From Blautia coccoides (GTDB lineage Bacteria; Bacillota; Clostridia; Lachnospirales; Lachnospiraceae): DNA of 64,000 nt. Made by a program: the position numbers and the translations under genes. Shown in pieces: positions 18,773 through 26,740 of this stretch (position 1 is the first letter of the stretch; the number at the start of each line of letters is the position of its first letter). The stretch is taken from contig NZ_CP136422.1 in the NCBI RefSeq assembly GCF_034355335.1, forward strand, positions 1,491,001 to 1,555,000, written 5' to 3'. The notes under the pieces were generated by a model that ran no database searches, was not told the origin of the DNA, and saw only the letters and a list, made by a program, of their open reading frames with translations.

Positions 18773-19345
18773 TTGAAGAAAAATAAAATCCGCCGTATAG
18801 TCTGTGCTCTGGCAGCAGCAGTTCTGACAGCCGCAGCATTGGCCGGATGCGGAACCCCGAAAGACTGTGAAGGGGATGGGGAGATCACAACCATAGAAAA
18901 AGGTGTCCTGAAAGTGGGCATCAATTTAAAGGATGGCTCCATGGGCTACGTGGATGAAAAAACAGCCAAACCAGCAGGTTTTGCCCCTGATACAGCTACA
19001 AAAATAGCGGAAAAATTGGGACTGTCCCTGGAAATCATAGACACAACAGAAGAGAATCTGTTGAATTCCCTGGATGCTGATCTGTATGACTGTGTTATCT
19101 CCACGGTAGGCATAACCGATTGGAATCAAAAATATTACTCTGCCACCAAAGCATACGCAGATGTCTCAAAGGTACGGGATAAACTGGGAGAAGAGGTGGA
19201 ATATACAGAGCTTGCTGTATTTGGCAAAAAGGGAAGCTGTCTGATTCCGGCTATCGAGAACCAGGCTTTGAAGCCTTTGATAAAGGACGGGACGCTGACA
19301 GAAATTTCTAAGACGTATTTTGAAAAGGATATCGTATTAAAATAA
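18773..19345 (+). CDS. Short solute-binding-like lipoprotein (SBP_bac_3, internally reduced)
   Basis: A 190-residue predicted lipoprotein: basic start, hydrophobic stretch, then a lipobox ending LAGC (Cys near residue 27). The following part matches amino-acid ABC-transporter binding proteins (LKVGINLKDG, AGFAPDTATKIAEKLGL, YDCVISTVGITDWNQKYY) and the extreme C-terminal part matches too (LKPLIKDGTLTEISKTYF). The segment that normally forms most of the second lobe, roughly 80-100 residues, is missing. I prefer TTG 18773 (GAGGTGG 6 nt upstream) over ATG 18758. No permease or ATPase neighbours it. It may be a degenerate or repurposed binding protein. Confidence 0.75.
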   Translation: MKKNKIRRIVCALAAAVLTAAALAGCGTPKDCEGDGEITTIEKGVLKVGINLKDGSMGYVDEKTAKPAGFAPDTATKIAEKLGLSLEIIDTTEENLLNSLDADLYDCVISTVGITDWNQKYYSATKAYADVSKVRDKLGEEVEYTELAVFGKKGSCLIPAIENQALKPLIKDGTLTEISKTYFEKDIVLK

Positions 19346-19380
19346 GTGAAAATAAATTTCCACTCTCTTTGGGAAAGGAA

Positions 19381-19425
19381 AACAAGACGGAATGCAGGAT
19401 GCTATGGATTCCGTCTTGTTTTTTT
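19381..19425 (+). terminator. Strong terminator
   Basis: AACAAGACGGAAT (19381-19393) is perfectly inverted at 19408-19420 and followed by a T run. It ends the lipoprotein transcript. Confidence 0.9.
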
Positions 19426-19533
19426 GTTGTTTCTCTCCGGATCTGTTCATCCTGACTCCCTATTTCAAAAAAACTTATTAATTTTTGAAAAAACAACTTG
19501 ATTTTTCTTCCTGTCAATGGTAGCATGAGTATA

Positions 19534-19552
19534 TAGTTTAATGGATAAACTA
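19534..19552 (+). promoter_or_regulatory. XylR-like operator before the pentose operon
   Basis: Perfect inverted repeat TAGTTTA-ATGGA-TAAACTA, 22 bp before the DUF4867 start. It resembles the TTAGTTT...AAACTAA operators of ROK-family XylR in Firmicutes. A degenerate copy with the same spacing lies before xylB. No regulator gene is adjacent. Confidence 0.6.
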
Positions 19553-19574
19553 ATTCCCAAGGAGGTCAATTCCC

Positions 19575-20195
19575 ATGAAAATTTTAAATGTCAGGGATGC
19601 CGAATTCAAGGCTTATGGTAAGGTCGTGGAAGGTCTTGATGTGAGCAGTCTTCTGAAAGCGCTGGAGGAAACTCCGAAGCCGGATGATGTCATCTATGTC
19701 GCATCGGATGAGAAGCTGGAAGCCTGTGACTGTGCAGAGAAGATCGCTTACAGCCTGTTCGGCGGAATGCCCATCCAGATTGGCTACTGCAACGGAAGCA
19801 ACTACCTGCTGAATGCTGTGGAATACCACAGAGACAGTGAGGTGAACGTGGCATTGACAGATTTGATCCTGATTCTCGGAAGAGAGCAGGACATCGAAGC
19901 AGACAATACATATGACACATCTAAAATGGAAGCATTTTTAGTACCGGCAGGAACCGTGATCGAAGTCTATGCCACTACTCTGCACTATGCTCCATGTAAT
20001 GTAAACGGAAATAAATTCTGCACAGCAGTTATTCTTCCCAAAGGGACCAACACAGAGGCACCTGCTGTTCAGAACAACACCGGTGAGGACAAACTTCTCT
20101 TTGCCAGAAACAAATGGCTGATCGCCCACAAAGACGCCAAGATCGAAGGCGCGTTCGAGGGATTGATCGGTGAGAACCTGTCTGTAAAAGACTGA
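19575..20195 (+). CDS. DUF4867 family protein
   Basis: A 206-residue soluble protein of DUF4867, a family seen next to sugar isomerases in Lachnospiraceae. The middle shows a cupin-like run (AFLVPAGTVIEVYATTLHYA, then NKFCTAVILPKGTN), suggesting a sugar- or metal-binding beta barrel; no catalytic role is established. It is the first gene of a sugar operon, 64 nt before the isomerase gene, with a strong AAGGAGGT site. A mutarotase-like or accessory role in sugar metabolism is plausible, not shown. Confidence 0.75.
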   Translation: MKILNVRDAEFKAYGKVVEGLDVSSLLKALEETPKPDDVIYVASDEKLEACDCAEKIAYSLFGGMPIQIGYCNGSNYLLNAVEYHRDSEVNVALTDLILILGREQDIEADNTYDTSKMEAFLVPAGTVIEVYATTLHYAPCNVNGNKFCTAVILPKGTNTEAPAVQNNTGEDKLLFARNKWLIAHKDAKIEGAFEGLIGENLSVKD

Positions 20196-20259
20196 TAACC
20201 GGAAACCAGAAAACAAATAAAAAGAAAACAGCAACATAAAATTCAGGAGGATAAGAATT

Positions 20260-21732
20260 ATGAATTTAGCAAACATGCCGGAATTAAAACTGGGTATCGT
20301 GGCTGTAAGCCGTGACTGTTTCCCAATGTCACTGTCAGAGAACAGAAGAAAAGCAGTTGTTGCATCCTACAAAGGAGAGATTTACGAATGTCCCACCGTT
20401 GTAGAGAGCGAGACTGACATGCAGAAAGTTTTAAAAGAGCTGCGTGAAGCAGGCTGTAACGCACTGGTTGTTTATCTTGGTAACTTTGGACCTGAGACAG
20501 AGGAGACCCTTCTGGTAAAATATTTCCACGGACCATCTATGGTAGTAGCTGCCGCAGAGGAAAGAGGAGACAATCTGGTTCAGGGCCGTGGTGACGCATA
20601 CTGCGGAATGCTGAATGCAAGCTATAACCTGAAACTGCGTAACTTAAAAGCATATATTCCGGAATATCCGGTAGGAACACCGGAAGAAGTGGCAGAAATG
20701 ATCGCAGACTTTGCACCGATTGCCCGTGCGCTGGTAGCAGTGAAGAACCTGAAGATCATCAGCTTCGGACCGCGTCCTCAGAACTTCCTGGCATGCAACG
20801 CACCGATCAAACGTCTCTATGACCTGGGCGTTGAGATCGAGGAAAATTCCGAATTAGACCTGTTTGAGAGCTATAAAAACCATGCTGACGACCCGCGTAT
20901 CCCGGATGTTGTAAAAGATATGGAGAGCGAACTGGGCGAAGGCAATATGAAACCGGAGATTCTTCCGAAACTGGCTCAGTACGAAATTACACTGCTTGAC
21001 TGGGTAGAAGCTCACAAGGGATGCAGAAAATATGTGACTCTGACTACAAAATGCTGGCCTGCATTCCAGACGCAGTTCGGATTTGTTCCCTGCTATGTGA
21101 ACAGCCGTCTGACAGGACGCGGAATCCCTGTATCTTGTGAAGTGGATATCTGGGGAACTCTGAGCGAATATCTGGGAACTGTTATCAGCCAGGATGCCGT
21201 TACACTTCTGGATATCAACAACACAGTACCGGCTGACATGTATGAAGGCGAGATCAAAGGCAAATACGACTATACACACAAAGATACCTTCATGGGCTTC
21301 CACTGCGGCAATACCGCATCCGGAAAACTGTCCTTCTGCTCCATGAAATATCAGATGATCATGGCAAGAACACTTCCGGAGGAAGTGACACAGGGTACTT
21401 TGGAAGGTGATATCGCTCCCGGTGAGATCACATTCTACCGTCTGCAGAGCACAGCAGACTGCAAACTGCGCGCTTACATTGCACAGGGCGAGGTTCTGCC
21501 TGTAGCAACACGTTCCTTTGGTGCCATCGGTGTGTTCGCCATTCCGGAGATGGGACGTTTCTACCGTCACGTTCTGGTGGAGAAGAACTATCCGCATCAC
21601 GGAGCTGTGGCTTTCGGTCACTTTGGAAAAGCATTATATGAAGTATTCAAATATTTAGGCGTGGAAGTGGAAGAAATCAACTACAACCAGCCAAAAGGTG
21701 TTCTGTATCCAACAGAGAATCCATTTGCATAA
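20260..21732 (+). CDS. L-fucose/L-arabinose isomerase family protein
   Basis: A 490-residue aldose-ketose isomerase-like protein, shorter than classical FucI (about 590). It contains family elements such as NALVVYLGNFGPETEETLL, the Glu/Asp-rich middle (CWPAFQTQFGFVPC, CEVDIWGTLSEYLG) and MGFHCGNTASGKL near the metal site. Being followed by a xylulokinase gene, the ketose made is predicted to be D-xylulose, which would make the substrate D-xylose or D-lyxose rather than fucose. That is inference from context. No xylA or sugar transporter lies nearby. Confidence 0.82.
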   Translation: MNLANMPELKLGIVAVSRDCFPMSLSENRRKAVVASYKGEIYECPTVVESETDMQKVLKELREAGCNALVVYLGNFGPETEETLLVKYFHGPSMVVAAAEERGDNLVQGRGDAYCGMLNASYNLKLRNLKAYIPEYPVGTPEEVAEMIADFAPIARALVAVKNLKIISFGPRPQNFLACNAPIKRLYDLGVEIEENSELDLFESYKNHADDPRIPDVVKDMESELGEGNMKPEILPKLAQYEITLLDWVEAHKGCRKYVTLTTKCWPAFQTQFGFVPCYVNSRLTGRGIPVSCEVDIWGTLSEYLGTVISQDAVTLLDINNTVPADMYEGEIKGKYDYTHKDTFMGFHCGNTASGKLSFCSMKYQMIMARTLPEEVTQGTLEGDIAPGEITFYRLQSTADCKLRAYIAQGEVLPVATRSFGAIGVFAIPEMGRFYRHVLVEKNYPHHGAVAFGHFGKALYEVFKYLGVEVEEINYNQPKGVLYPTENPFA

Positions 21733-21754
21733 AAATATCTGCTGACAAAATCAG

Positions 21755-21778
21755 GAGGCTGCCCGCAAGAGCAGCCTC
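21755..21778 (+). terminator. Intercistronic hairpin
   Basis: GAGGCTGC (21755-21762) pairs with GCAGCCTC (21771-21778). No T run follows, so it may protect the upstream mRNA or partly attenuate xylB. Confidence 0.5.
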
Positions 21779-21812
21779 TATCTGAACATGCATTTCAGAA
21801 GAATACTGTATT

Positions 21813-21831
21813 TAGTTTAAGAGATAAAGGA
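21813..21831 (+). promoter_or_regulatory. Degenerate XylR-like site before xylB
   Basis: TAGTTTA-AGAGA-TAAAGGA shares the left arm and spacing of the perfect site at 19534. The right arm has drifted into the ribosome-binding site. This is a weak second operator candidate. Confidence 0.4.
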
Positions 21832-21840
21832 GAATCAATC

Positions 21841-23310
21841 ATGTTATATATTGGCGTGGATTTAGGAACTTCTGCCGTAAAACTGCTTCTCATGAACGGC
21901 GAAGGAAAAATAGAGAAGATCGTTTCCAGGGAGTACCCTCTTTCCTTCCCTCATCCCGGCTGGTCTGAGCAGAAGCCGGAAGACTGGTGGAGAGAAAGTC
22001 TGGAGGGCATCAGGGAACTGACTGCAGACTGTGATAAGAGCCAGGTGGCAGGTATCAGCTTCGGCGGACAGATGCACGGACTTGTTATTTTAGATGAGCA
22101 GGACAACGTGATCCGTCCGGCTATTCTATGGAATGACGGAAGAACAGGCAAGGAGACAGACTATCTGAACCAGGTAATAGGAAAAGACAAGCTGTCCCAG
22201 TATACAGCCAACATTGCATTTGCCGGCTTTACCGCACCCAAGATCCTGTGGGTAAAGGAAAACGAACCGGAAAACTTTAAGAAGATCAAAAAAATCATGC
22301 TTCCGAAAGATTATCTGGCATACAAACTGTCAGGTACACACTGCTGTGATATGTCAGACGCATCCGGTATGCTGCTTCTTGATGTAAAGAACCGCTGCTG
22401 GTCTAAGGAGATGCTGGATATCTGCGGTATCACAGAAGAGCAGATGCCGAAACTCTTTGAAAGCTATGAGACTGTGGGCACGCTGAAACCGGAGCTTGCA
22501 GAGGAGCTGGGAATTCCGGCCTCCTGTAAGATCGTGGCAGGTGCAGGTGACAACGCTGCTGCGGCTGTAGGTACGGGAACCGTAGGTGACGGAATGTGTA
22601 ATATTTCTCTGGGAACCAGCGGAACCATCTTTATCTCCAGTAAAGATTTTGGTGTGGACCCCAACAATGCCCTTCACGCCTTTGCTCATGCTGACGGATG
22701 CTATCATCTGATGGGCTGTATGCTCAGTGCTGCGTCCTGCAACAAATGGTGGATGGATGAGATCATCGGAACCAAGGATTACGCAGGAGAACAGGCCAAG
22801 ATCGAGAAGCTGGGCGAGAACAATGTGTATTTCCTGCCGTATCTGATGGGAGAGCGCTCTCCTCACAACAATCCCAATGCCAGAGGTACCTTTATCGGCC
22901 TGACCATGGACAGTACAAGAGCTGATATGACGCAGGCCGTACTGGAAGGTGTTGCCTTTGCTATCCGTGATTCCTTTGAGGTTGCCAAATCTCTGGGCGT
23001 CAAGATTGAGCGTACAAAAATCTGCGGCGGCGGAGCAAAGAGTCCTCTGTGGAAAAAAATGATCGCCAATATATTAAATATCAAGGTGGATGTCATTGAA
23101 TCCGAGGAAGGCCCGGCCCTGGGCGGCGCTATGCTGGCTGCTGTGGCAAATGGGGAATTTGCTTCCGTAGAGGATGCTGCTGCCAAAATCGTGAAGGTGA
23201 TCGACACAGTGGAGCCGGAACCGGAACTGGCTGCAAAATACGAGGAGAAATACCGCAAGTTCGCAAAGATTTATCCCACAGTTAAAGATCTTTTCAGTGA
23301 GATCATCTAG
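21841..23310 (+). CDS. xylB: Xylulokinase (FGGY family)
   Basis: A 489-residue FGGY kinase that phosphorylates D-xylulose to xylulose 5-phosphate for the pentose phosphate pathway. It starts with the ATPase phosphate-1 motif YIGVDLGTSAVKLLLMN. It carries GGQMHGLV (typical of xylulokinases) and AGAGDNAAAAVGTG, and ends with the adenosine motif KICGGGAKSPLWKKMIANIL and EGPALGGAMLAA. It is the third gene of the DUF4867-isomerase-kinase operon, with AAAGGAG before the ATG. Confidence 0.95.
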   Translation: MLYIGVDLGTSAVKLLLMNGEGKIEKIVSREYPLSFPHPGWSEQKPEDWWRESLEGIRELTADCDKSQVAGISFGGQMHGLVILDEQDNVIRPAILWNDGRTGKETDYLNQVIGKDKLSQYTANIAFAGFTAPKILWVKENEPENFKKIKKIMLPKDYLAYKLSGTHCCDMSDASGMLLLDVKNRCWSKEMLDICGITEEQMPKLFESYETVGTLKPELAEELGIPASCKIVAGAGDNAAAAVGTGTVGDGMCNISLGTSGTIFISSKDFGVDPNNALHAFAHADGCYHLMGCMLSAASCNKWWMDEIIGTKDYAGEQAKIEKLGENNVYFLPYLMGERSPHNNPNARGTFIGLTMDSTRADMTQAVLEGVAFAIRDSFEVAKSLGVKIERTKICGGGAKSPLWKKMIANILNIKVDVIESEEGPALGGAMLAAVANGEFASVEDAAAKIVKVIDTVEPEPELAAKYEEKYRKFAKIYPTVKDLFSEII

Positions 23311-23326
23311 TATATCAGGAATTAAG

Positions 23327-23492
23327 ACTAGTACATCGTTCATTAAATAACTACCCTATTTACTGGCCCGATTTTCCGATAGCACAGGTGCAAAAGCCTC
23401 AACGTAGCCCGCTACGCCTACGTTTTTGCGCCTGCACTCTCGAAAAATTATTCTCAGTGATAGTGAAGTCATTTAATTTACGATGTACTAGT
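23327..23492. repeat. 166-bp palindromic MITE-like element
   Basis: Perfect 13-bp terminal inverted repeats ACTAGTACATCGT (23327-23339) and ACGATGTACTAGT (23480-23492), with further imperfect pairing inward (ATTAAAT/ATTTAAT, TAGC-CCGC-TACG core near 23405-23420). It carries no gene. Size and structure suit a miniature inverted-repeat element. Only one copy is in the window. Confidence 0.65.
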
Positions 23493-23529
23493 AAACAGGG
23501 AAGCTGTTTGACTATTTCATAAATGATAA

Positions 23530-23636
23530 ACTGATCAAATAAAGAGCCAGTCGGATAGGGAATACCGGCTTGGTGAAATACAGCGATGACTGCTGTCACA
23601 GGGATTCTCATAAGCCCGTGACAGCAGTTTGTTTTT
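23530..23636 (+). promoter_or_regulatory. Structured RNA segment ending in a terminator
   Basis: ACTGCTGTCAC (23589-23599) pairs with GTGACAGCAGT (23618-23628), with an inner AGGG/CCC stem and a T run to 23636: a strong terminator, plausibly for xylB. Just upstream, AGCC...GGCT (about 23544-23578) encloses GGGAATACC and GGTGAAATAC. No riboswitch family could be assigned. Confidence 0.5.
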
Positions 23637-23874
23637 GCTTAAAAACCCTTCCGCATCTTCCAGTCCGTCAAAGAATCCTGTGTGTGGGAAGAACACTGGT
23701 GTTGCTTTCCCGCGGCAAAGTGTGATATACTGTCCCAGTACCGCATTATATTAATGCCGGTGCAGTACCGGATTGTGTCCGAAAATTCATTCCCACAATC
23801 TGCACGCTCCATTTTGGAGTGTGATGAAAAGACAGGATCTTAAGTTTTCTATTGTCAAATATGAGGTGAAAAAA

Positions 23875-24594
23875 ATGAAATACGTTCTGGATGTGCATAC
23901 CCATACCCTTGCCAGCGGGCATGCATACAATACGATTCGTGAGATGGCAATGGCTGCTTCTGAAAAGGGATTGGAACTGCTGGGAATTACAGAGCATGGA
24001 GTTGCTATGCCGGGTACCTGCAATGGATTTTATTTTGATAATACAAAAATGCTGAACCGCCGGATGTTTGGGGTGGAGATGCTCTTTGGCGTTGAAGCCA
24101 ATATTATGGATCACAGCGGAACCCTGGATATGGAAGAACGCCTTTTAAAACGGATGGATATCGTCATAGCCAGCATGCATATCCCTACGATAAAGCCTGG
24201 ATCCAGGGAAGAGAATACCCAGGCATATCTGGGAGCAATGAAAAATTCCTATGTGGATATAATCGGGCACCCGGATGACGGTCGCTACCCGGTAGATTTT
24301 CTGGCGCTTGTGCAGGCTGCAAAGGAGCACCATGTACTGTTGGAGCTGAACAACAACTCTCTGGACCCACGCTGCAGCAGGGAGAACGGGGAGGAAAATG
24401 TGAAAACAATGCTCCGGTATTGTATGGAATATCAGGTCCCTATAGTCATGAACAGCGATGCGCATGTGGACGAACTGATCGGCTGCCGCTGCTATTCAGA
24501 AAAGATAGTAGAGGAAATGCAGTTTCCGGAGGAACTGATCGTGAACCGTTCTGTTGAAGAATTGAAGAAATATGTGCATAAAAACAATAATTAA
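23875..24594 (+). CDS. PHP-domain metal-dependent hydrolase (YcdX-like)
   Basis: A 239-residue PHP-superfamily phosphoesterase. The metal-site motifs are VLDVHTHTLASGHAY near the N-terminus, GITEHG, FGVEANI, IASMHI, IGHPDDGRYP and IVMNSDAHV. This set matches the YcdX/CapB-like phosphatase subfamily, a trinuclear-metal phosphatase. The physiological substrate is unknown. ATG 23875 follows GAGGTG at a good distance. The gene is monocistronic and separated from xylB by 560 bp. Confidence 0.87.
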   Translation: MKYVLDVHTHTLASGHAYNTIREMAMAASEKGLELLGITEHGVAMPGTCNGFYFDNTKMLNRRMFGVEMLFGVEANIMDHSGTLDMEERLLKRMDIVIASMHIPTIKPGSREENTQAYLGAMKNSYVDIIGHPDDGRYPVDFLALVQAAKEHHVLLELNNNSLDPRCSRENGEENVKTMLRYCMEYQVPIVMNSDAHVDELIGCRCYSEKIVEEMQFPEELIVNRSVEELKKYVHKNNN

Positions 24595-24723
24595 TAAAAT
24601 TTTAATACTTTAGTATAAAAAAAGTGCACAAGACTGCTTTACTTTAAAATTTTAGTGTGCTACTATATATACGGGTGATGTGTTACTACACTTGGGGTGA
24701 AAACTAAACAATAAGGAGAATGT

Positions 24724-25038
24724 ATGTATATGAGCAAGAAAATTCATACGGAGGCAGTAGACTCCCTGTTTGATGCTGTCCTCAGTTTAAAGAACAGAGA
24801 AGAGTGTTATCTCTTTTTCGAGGATGTGTGTACAATAAATGAGATTCTTTCCCTTTCACAGCGTTTTGAGGTTGCTAAGATGCTGAAGGATAAGAGAACA
24901 TATTTGGATATCTCTGAGAAGACAGGGGCTTCCACAGCCACGATTAGCCGTGTAAACAGAAGTCTGAACTACGGCAATGACGGATATGAGATGGTCTTTG
25001 AAAGAATAGCAGACAAAAAAGAAGAAACAGAAGTGTAA
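24724..25038 (+). CDS. yerC: TrpR-like protein YerC/YecD
   Basis: A 104-residue all-helical DNA-binding protein of the YerC/YecD (TrpR-like) family. The helix-turn-helix is seen in FEVAKMLKDKRTYLDISEKT followed by GASTATISRVNR. AAGGAG at 24713 can serve ATG 24724 or 24730; the difference is two residues. The last codons (EETEV and stop) form the first unit of a tandem repeat array that continues downstream. The target regulon is not known. Confidence 0.85.
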   Translation: MYMSKKIHTEAVDSLFDAVLSLKNREECYLFFEDVCTINEILSLSQRFEVAKMLKDKRTYLDISEKTGASTATISRVNRSLNYGNDGYEMVFERIADKKEETEV

Positions 25039-25195
25039 AAAAGCAGAAATATAAAAAAGAAACAGAAGTGTAAAAAACAGAAATATAAAAAAGAAACAGA
25101 AGCGTAAAAAACAGAAATATAAAAAAGAAACAGAAGTGTAAAAAACAGAAATATAAAAAAGGAACAGAAGCGTAAAAAAGCTGAAGTGTAAAAAA
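25024..25195 (+). repeat. 34-bp A-rich tandem repeat overlapping the yerC stop
   Basis: Five units start at 25024, 25059, 25093, 25127 and 25161 (period 34-35), each with GAAACAGAAGYGTAAAAAA followed by CAGAAATAT. The stop codon of yerC sits in unit 1 and is replicated in each later unit. Degenerate continuation runs to about 25230. Confidence 0.9.
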
Positions 25196-25239
25196 GAAAC
25201 GTAAGTATCAAAAGAAATAAAAGTATAAGAAGATGCAGT

Positions 25240-25272
25240 CGGAACTTTTAAAAGTTCCGGCTTTTCTTTTTT
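25240..25272 (+). terminator. Terminator of yerC
   Basis: Palindrome GGAACTTTTAAAAGTTCC (25241-25258) followed by a T-rich stretch. Confidence 0.8.
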
Positions 25273-25362
25273 CATATCATTACAATACCGGGAAATCTGT
25301 TACTTTTTACAGTCAGACAGTAACGGACGGCACTTTAACGAGATAAAAAGACAGTGTTTTAC

Positions 25363-25391
25363 TTGACACAACTGAACATGTTCAGTATAAT
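25363..25391 (+). promoter_or_regulatory. Consensus promoter of the cupin operon
   Basis: TTGACA (25363-25368) and TATAAT (25386-25391) with a 17-bp spacer: a perfect sigma-A promoter. The spacer contains a palindromic operator, so strong expression is presumably kept off by a repressor. Confidence 0.9.
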
Positions 25392-25421
25392 AGAGGCAAG
25401 AACAAACTGAACGCGTTCAGT
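25371..25421 (+). promoter_or_regulatory. Twin palindromic operators (probable TetR sites)
   Basis: ACTGAACATGTTCAGT (25371-25386) lies inside the promoter spacer and ACTGAACGCGTTCAGT (25406-25421) lies just past the transcription start. Both are perfect 16-bp palindromes sharing the arm ACTGAAC, with centres 35 bp apart. The likely ligand-responsive repressor is the TetR protein at 29047; the link is inferred. Confidence 0.75.
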
Positions 25422-25495
25422 TGGAAAAGGCATTTGAAATTCAGCTCTTTTTGGAAGTGCACACCAAACAGGGGCTGCTTATGGGAGGTAAGAAA

Positions 25496-26008
25496 ATGGG
25501 TAATAGAAAATGGGAACATCTTATTATTTCTCCGGATTATGTACCGCCGGTAATGGACGATGAAAGGGACGACAAAGGAGATATCAAGACAGGAAGAACA
25601 TTGGGGCAGACATACAGCTCCTCAGATCTGTTTCCTGACTGCAAGGTGAATATGAGCCTGTCCTGGTTCTATGAGATTCCTAATAAGAATCCTTATGTGG
25701 ATGAACATGTACATGACGTGGATGAGCTGGTATTTTTCATGCCCAATTACAACGGGGTGGGAGATGACATTAATGCTGTGTGGGGGGAAGCGGATTTCTA
25801 TATTGACGGAGAGCCTTACACCATCACAAAAAATACATGTATCTACTGTCCCGCAGGAGTAAAACACTGTCCGATCGTTTACAAAAAAATCATTCGTCCC
25901 CACTGCTTTATGACGATTCTGCTCACCAGTGAATATGTGAGAGAACAGGCCGGCAAGATTGTAAAGAATATCGGCGGAAAGTTCATTGAGGTAGGAGAGA
26001 GCAAGTAG
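25496..26008 (+). CDS. Cupin-like protein of unknown function
   Basis: A 170-residue protein with cupin features: YVDEHVHDVDELVFFM (possible metal ligands His, His, Glu) in the first cupin motif and CPAGVKHCPI (His) in the second. ATG 25496 follows GGGAGGT by 7 nt; the frame extends further upstream without a start of equal quality. It is the first gene after the operator-controlled promoter, 17 nt ahead of a flavin/ferredoxin gene. A metal-dependent enzyme or small-molecule sensor is possible. I do not recognise the exact family. Confidence 0.75.
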   Translation: MGNRKWEHLIISPDYVPPVMDDERDDKGDIKTGRTLGQTYSSSDLFPDCKVNMSLSWFYEIPNKNPYVDEHVHDVDELVFFMPNYNGVGDDINAVWGEADFYIDGEPYTITKNTCIYCPAGVKHCPIVYKKIIRPHCFMTILLTSEYVREQAGKIVKNIGGKFIEVGESK

Positions 26009-26025
26009 ATAAAGGGGTTACGCGT

Positions 26026-26709
26026 ATGGAAGAAAAAGATATTTTATGGGGTCTTACAGATGTCAATACCATGGAGGAAATCCGGGAGAAGGCATTTGCA
26101 CTGATTGGTAAGATACGTTTTATGCCGGCGGCAACTGTGAACGACGGCCAGCCGGAGAACAGGATACTGGATTTTAACCGCCTGAGTGACGGGAATCTGT
26201 ATTTCATGACATCCAAGGGGAAACCCACATATGAACAACTCTGCAAACGTCCTCAGTTAGTGCTGAATACGCTGATAGATGAGAGATATTCTCTGCGTTT
26301 GAGTGCATGGGTCAGCGAGACAGAAGACCAGGCAGTTTGGGATGAGTTTTTCAAACTGAATCCCGGTACAAAAGAGATGTACCGGAAGAATTTTGACATA
26401 GTGGCTCTTTACAAGCTTGACAGAGGGGAAGGAGAGATTTTCCATCTGTACGCCAATGAGAGAATACGGCGTCTGCGTTTTGCATTCGGCGGAGATGAGA
26501 TAAGACCCATGACTTATAGGATCACCGAGGAGTGTGTGGGCTGCGGTGTCTGTCAGGAAAATTGTGTGGAACGCGCGATCCATCAGAAGGAAGACGGGAA
26601 ATATTACATAAAAGAAATGGATTGCGACGACTGCGGCATCTGTTATACAAAATGTCCGCAGGCGGATACGGCATTGATCTGCCGTTTGAAGGAAAAAGGG
26701 GAAACTTGA
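26026..26709 (+). CDS. Split-barrel flavin protein fused to 2x[4Fe-4S] ferredoxin (copy 1)
   Basis: A 227-residue two-part protein. Residues about 15-150 form a pyridoxamine-5'-phosphate-oxidase-like split barrel (FMN-binding fold) with FMTSKGKPTYEQLCKRPQL and LNPGTKEMYRKNFD. The C-terminus (about 165-220) is a ferredoxin domain with CVGCGVCQENCVE and CDDCGICYTKCPQ, two [4Fe-4S] sites. This suggests electron transfer from ferredoxin clusters through flavin to a small substrate. A paralogue of the same architecture lies 1.4 kb downstream with an amino-acid permease between them, suggesting two subunits or two steps of one pathway. Confidence 0.85.
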   Translation: MEEKDILWGLTDVNTMEEIREKAFALIGKIRFMPAATVNDGQPENRILDFNRLSDGNLYFMTSKGKPTYEQLCKRPQLVLNTLIDERYSLRLSAWVSETEDQAVWDEFFKLNPGTKEMYRKNFDIVALYKLDRGEGEIFHLYANERIRRLRFAFGGDEIRPMTYRITEECVGCGVCQENCVERAIHQKEDGKYYIKEMDCDDCGICYTKCPQADTALICRLKEKGET

Positions 26710-26740
26710 GGTTTGGGCTGAGTGTGAGAGGTGAATATTT

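Noticed and set aside
23530..23600. Cobalamin riboswitch (GGGAA and GGTGAAAT-like pieces)
   Set aside because: No B12 box follows, the order of elements is wrong and the downstream gene has no B12 link.
25024..25230. CRISPR array
   Set aside because: Units are contiguous A-rich 34-bp repeats without distinct spacers and no cas genes are near. The same applies to the 19-bp repeats at 37697.
24856..25275. Phe/Leu-rich minus-strand frame across the yerC repeats
   Set aside because: It is the complement of an A-rich tandem repeat; low complexity, no start signal and no family match.
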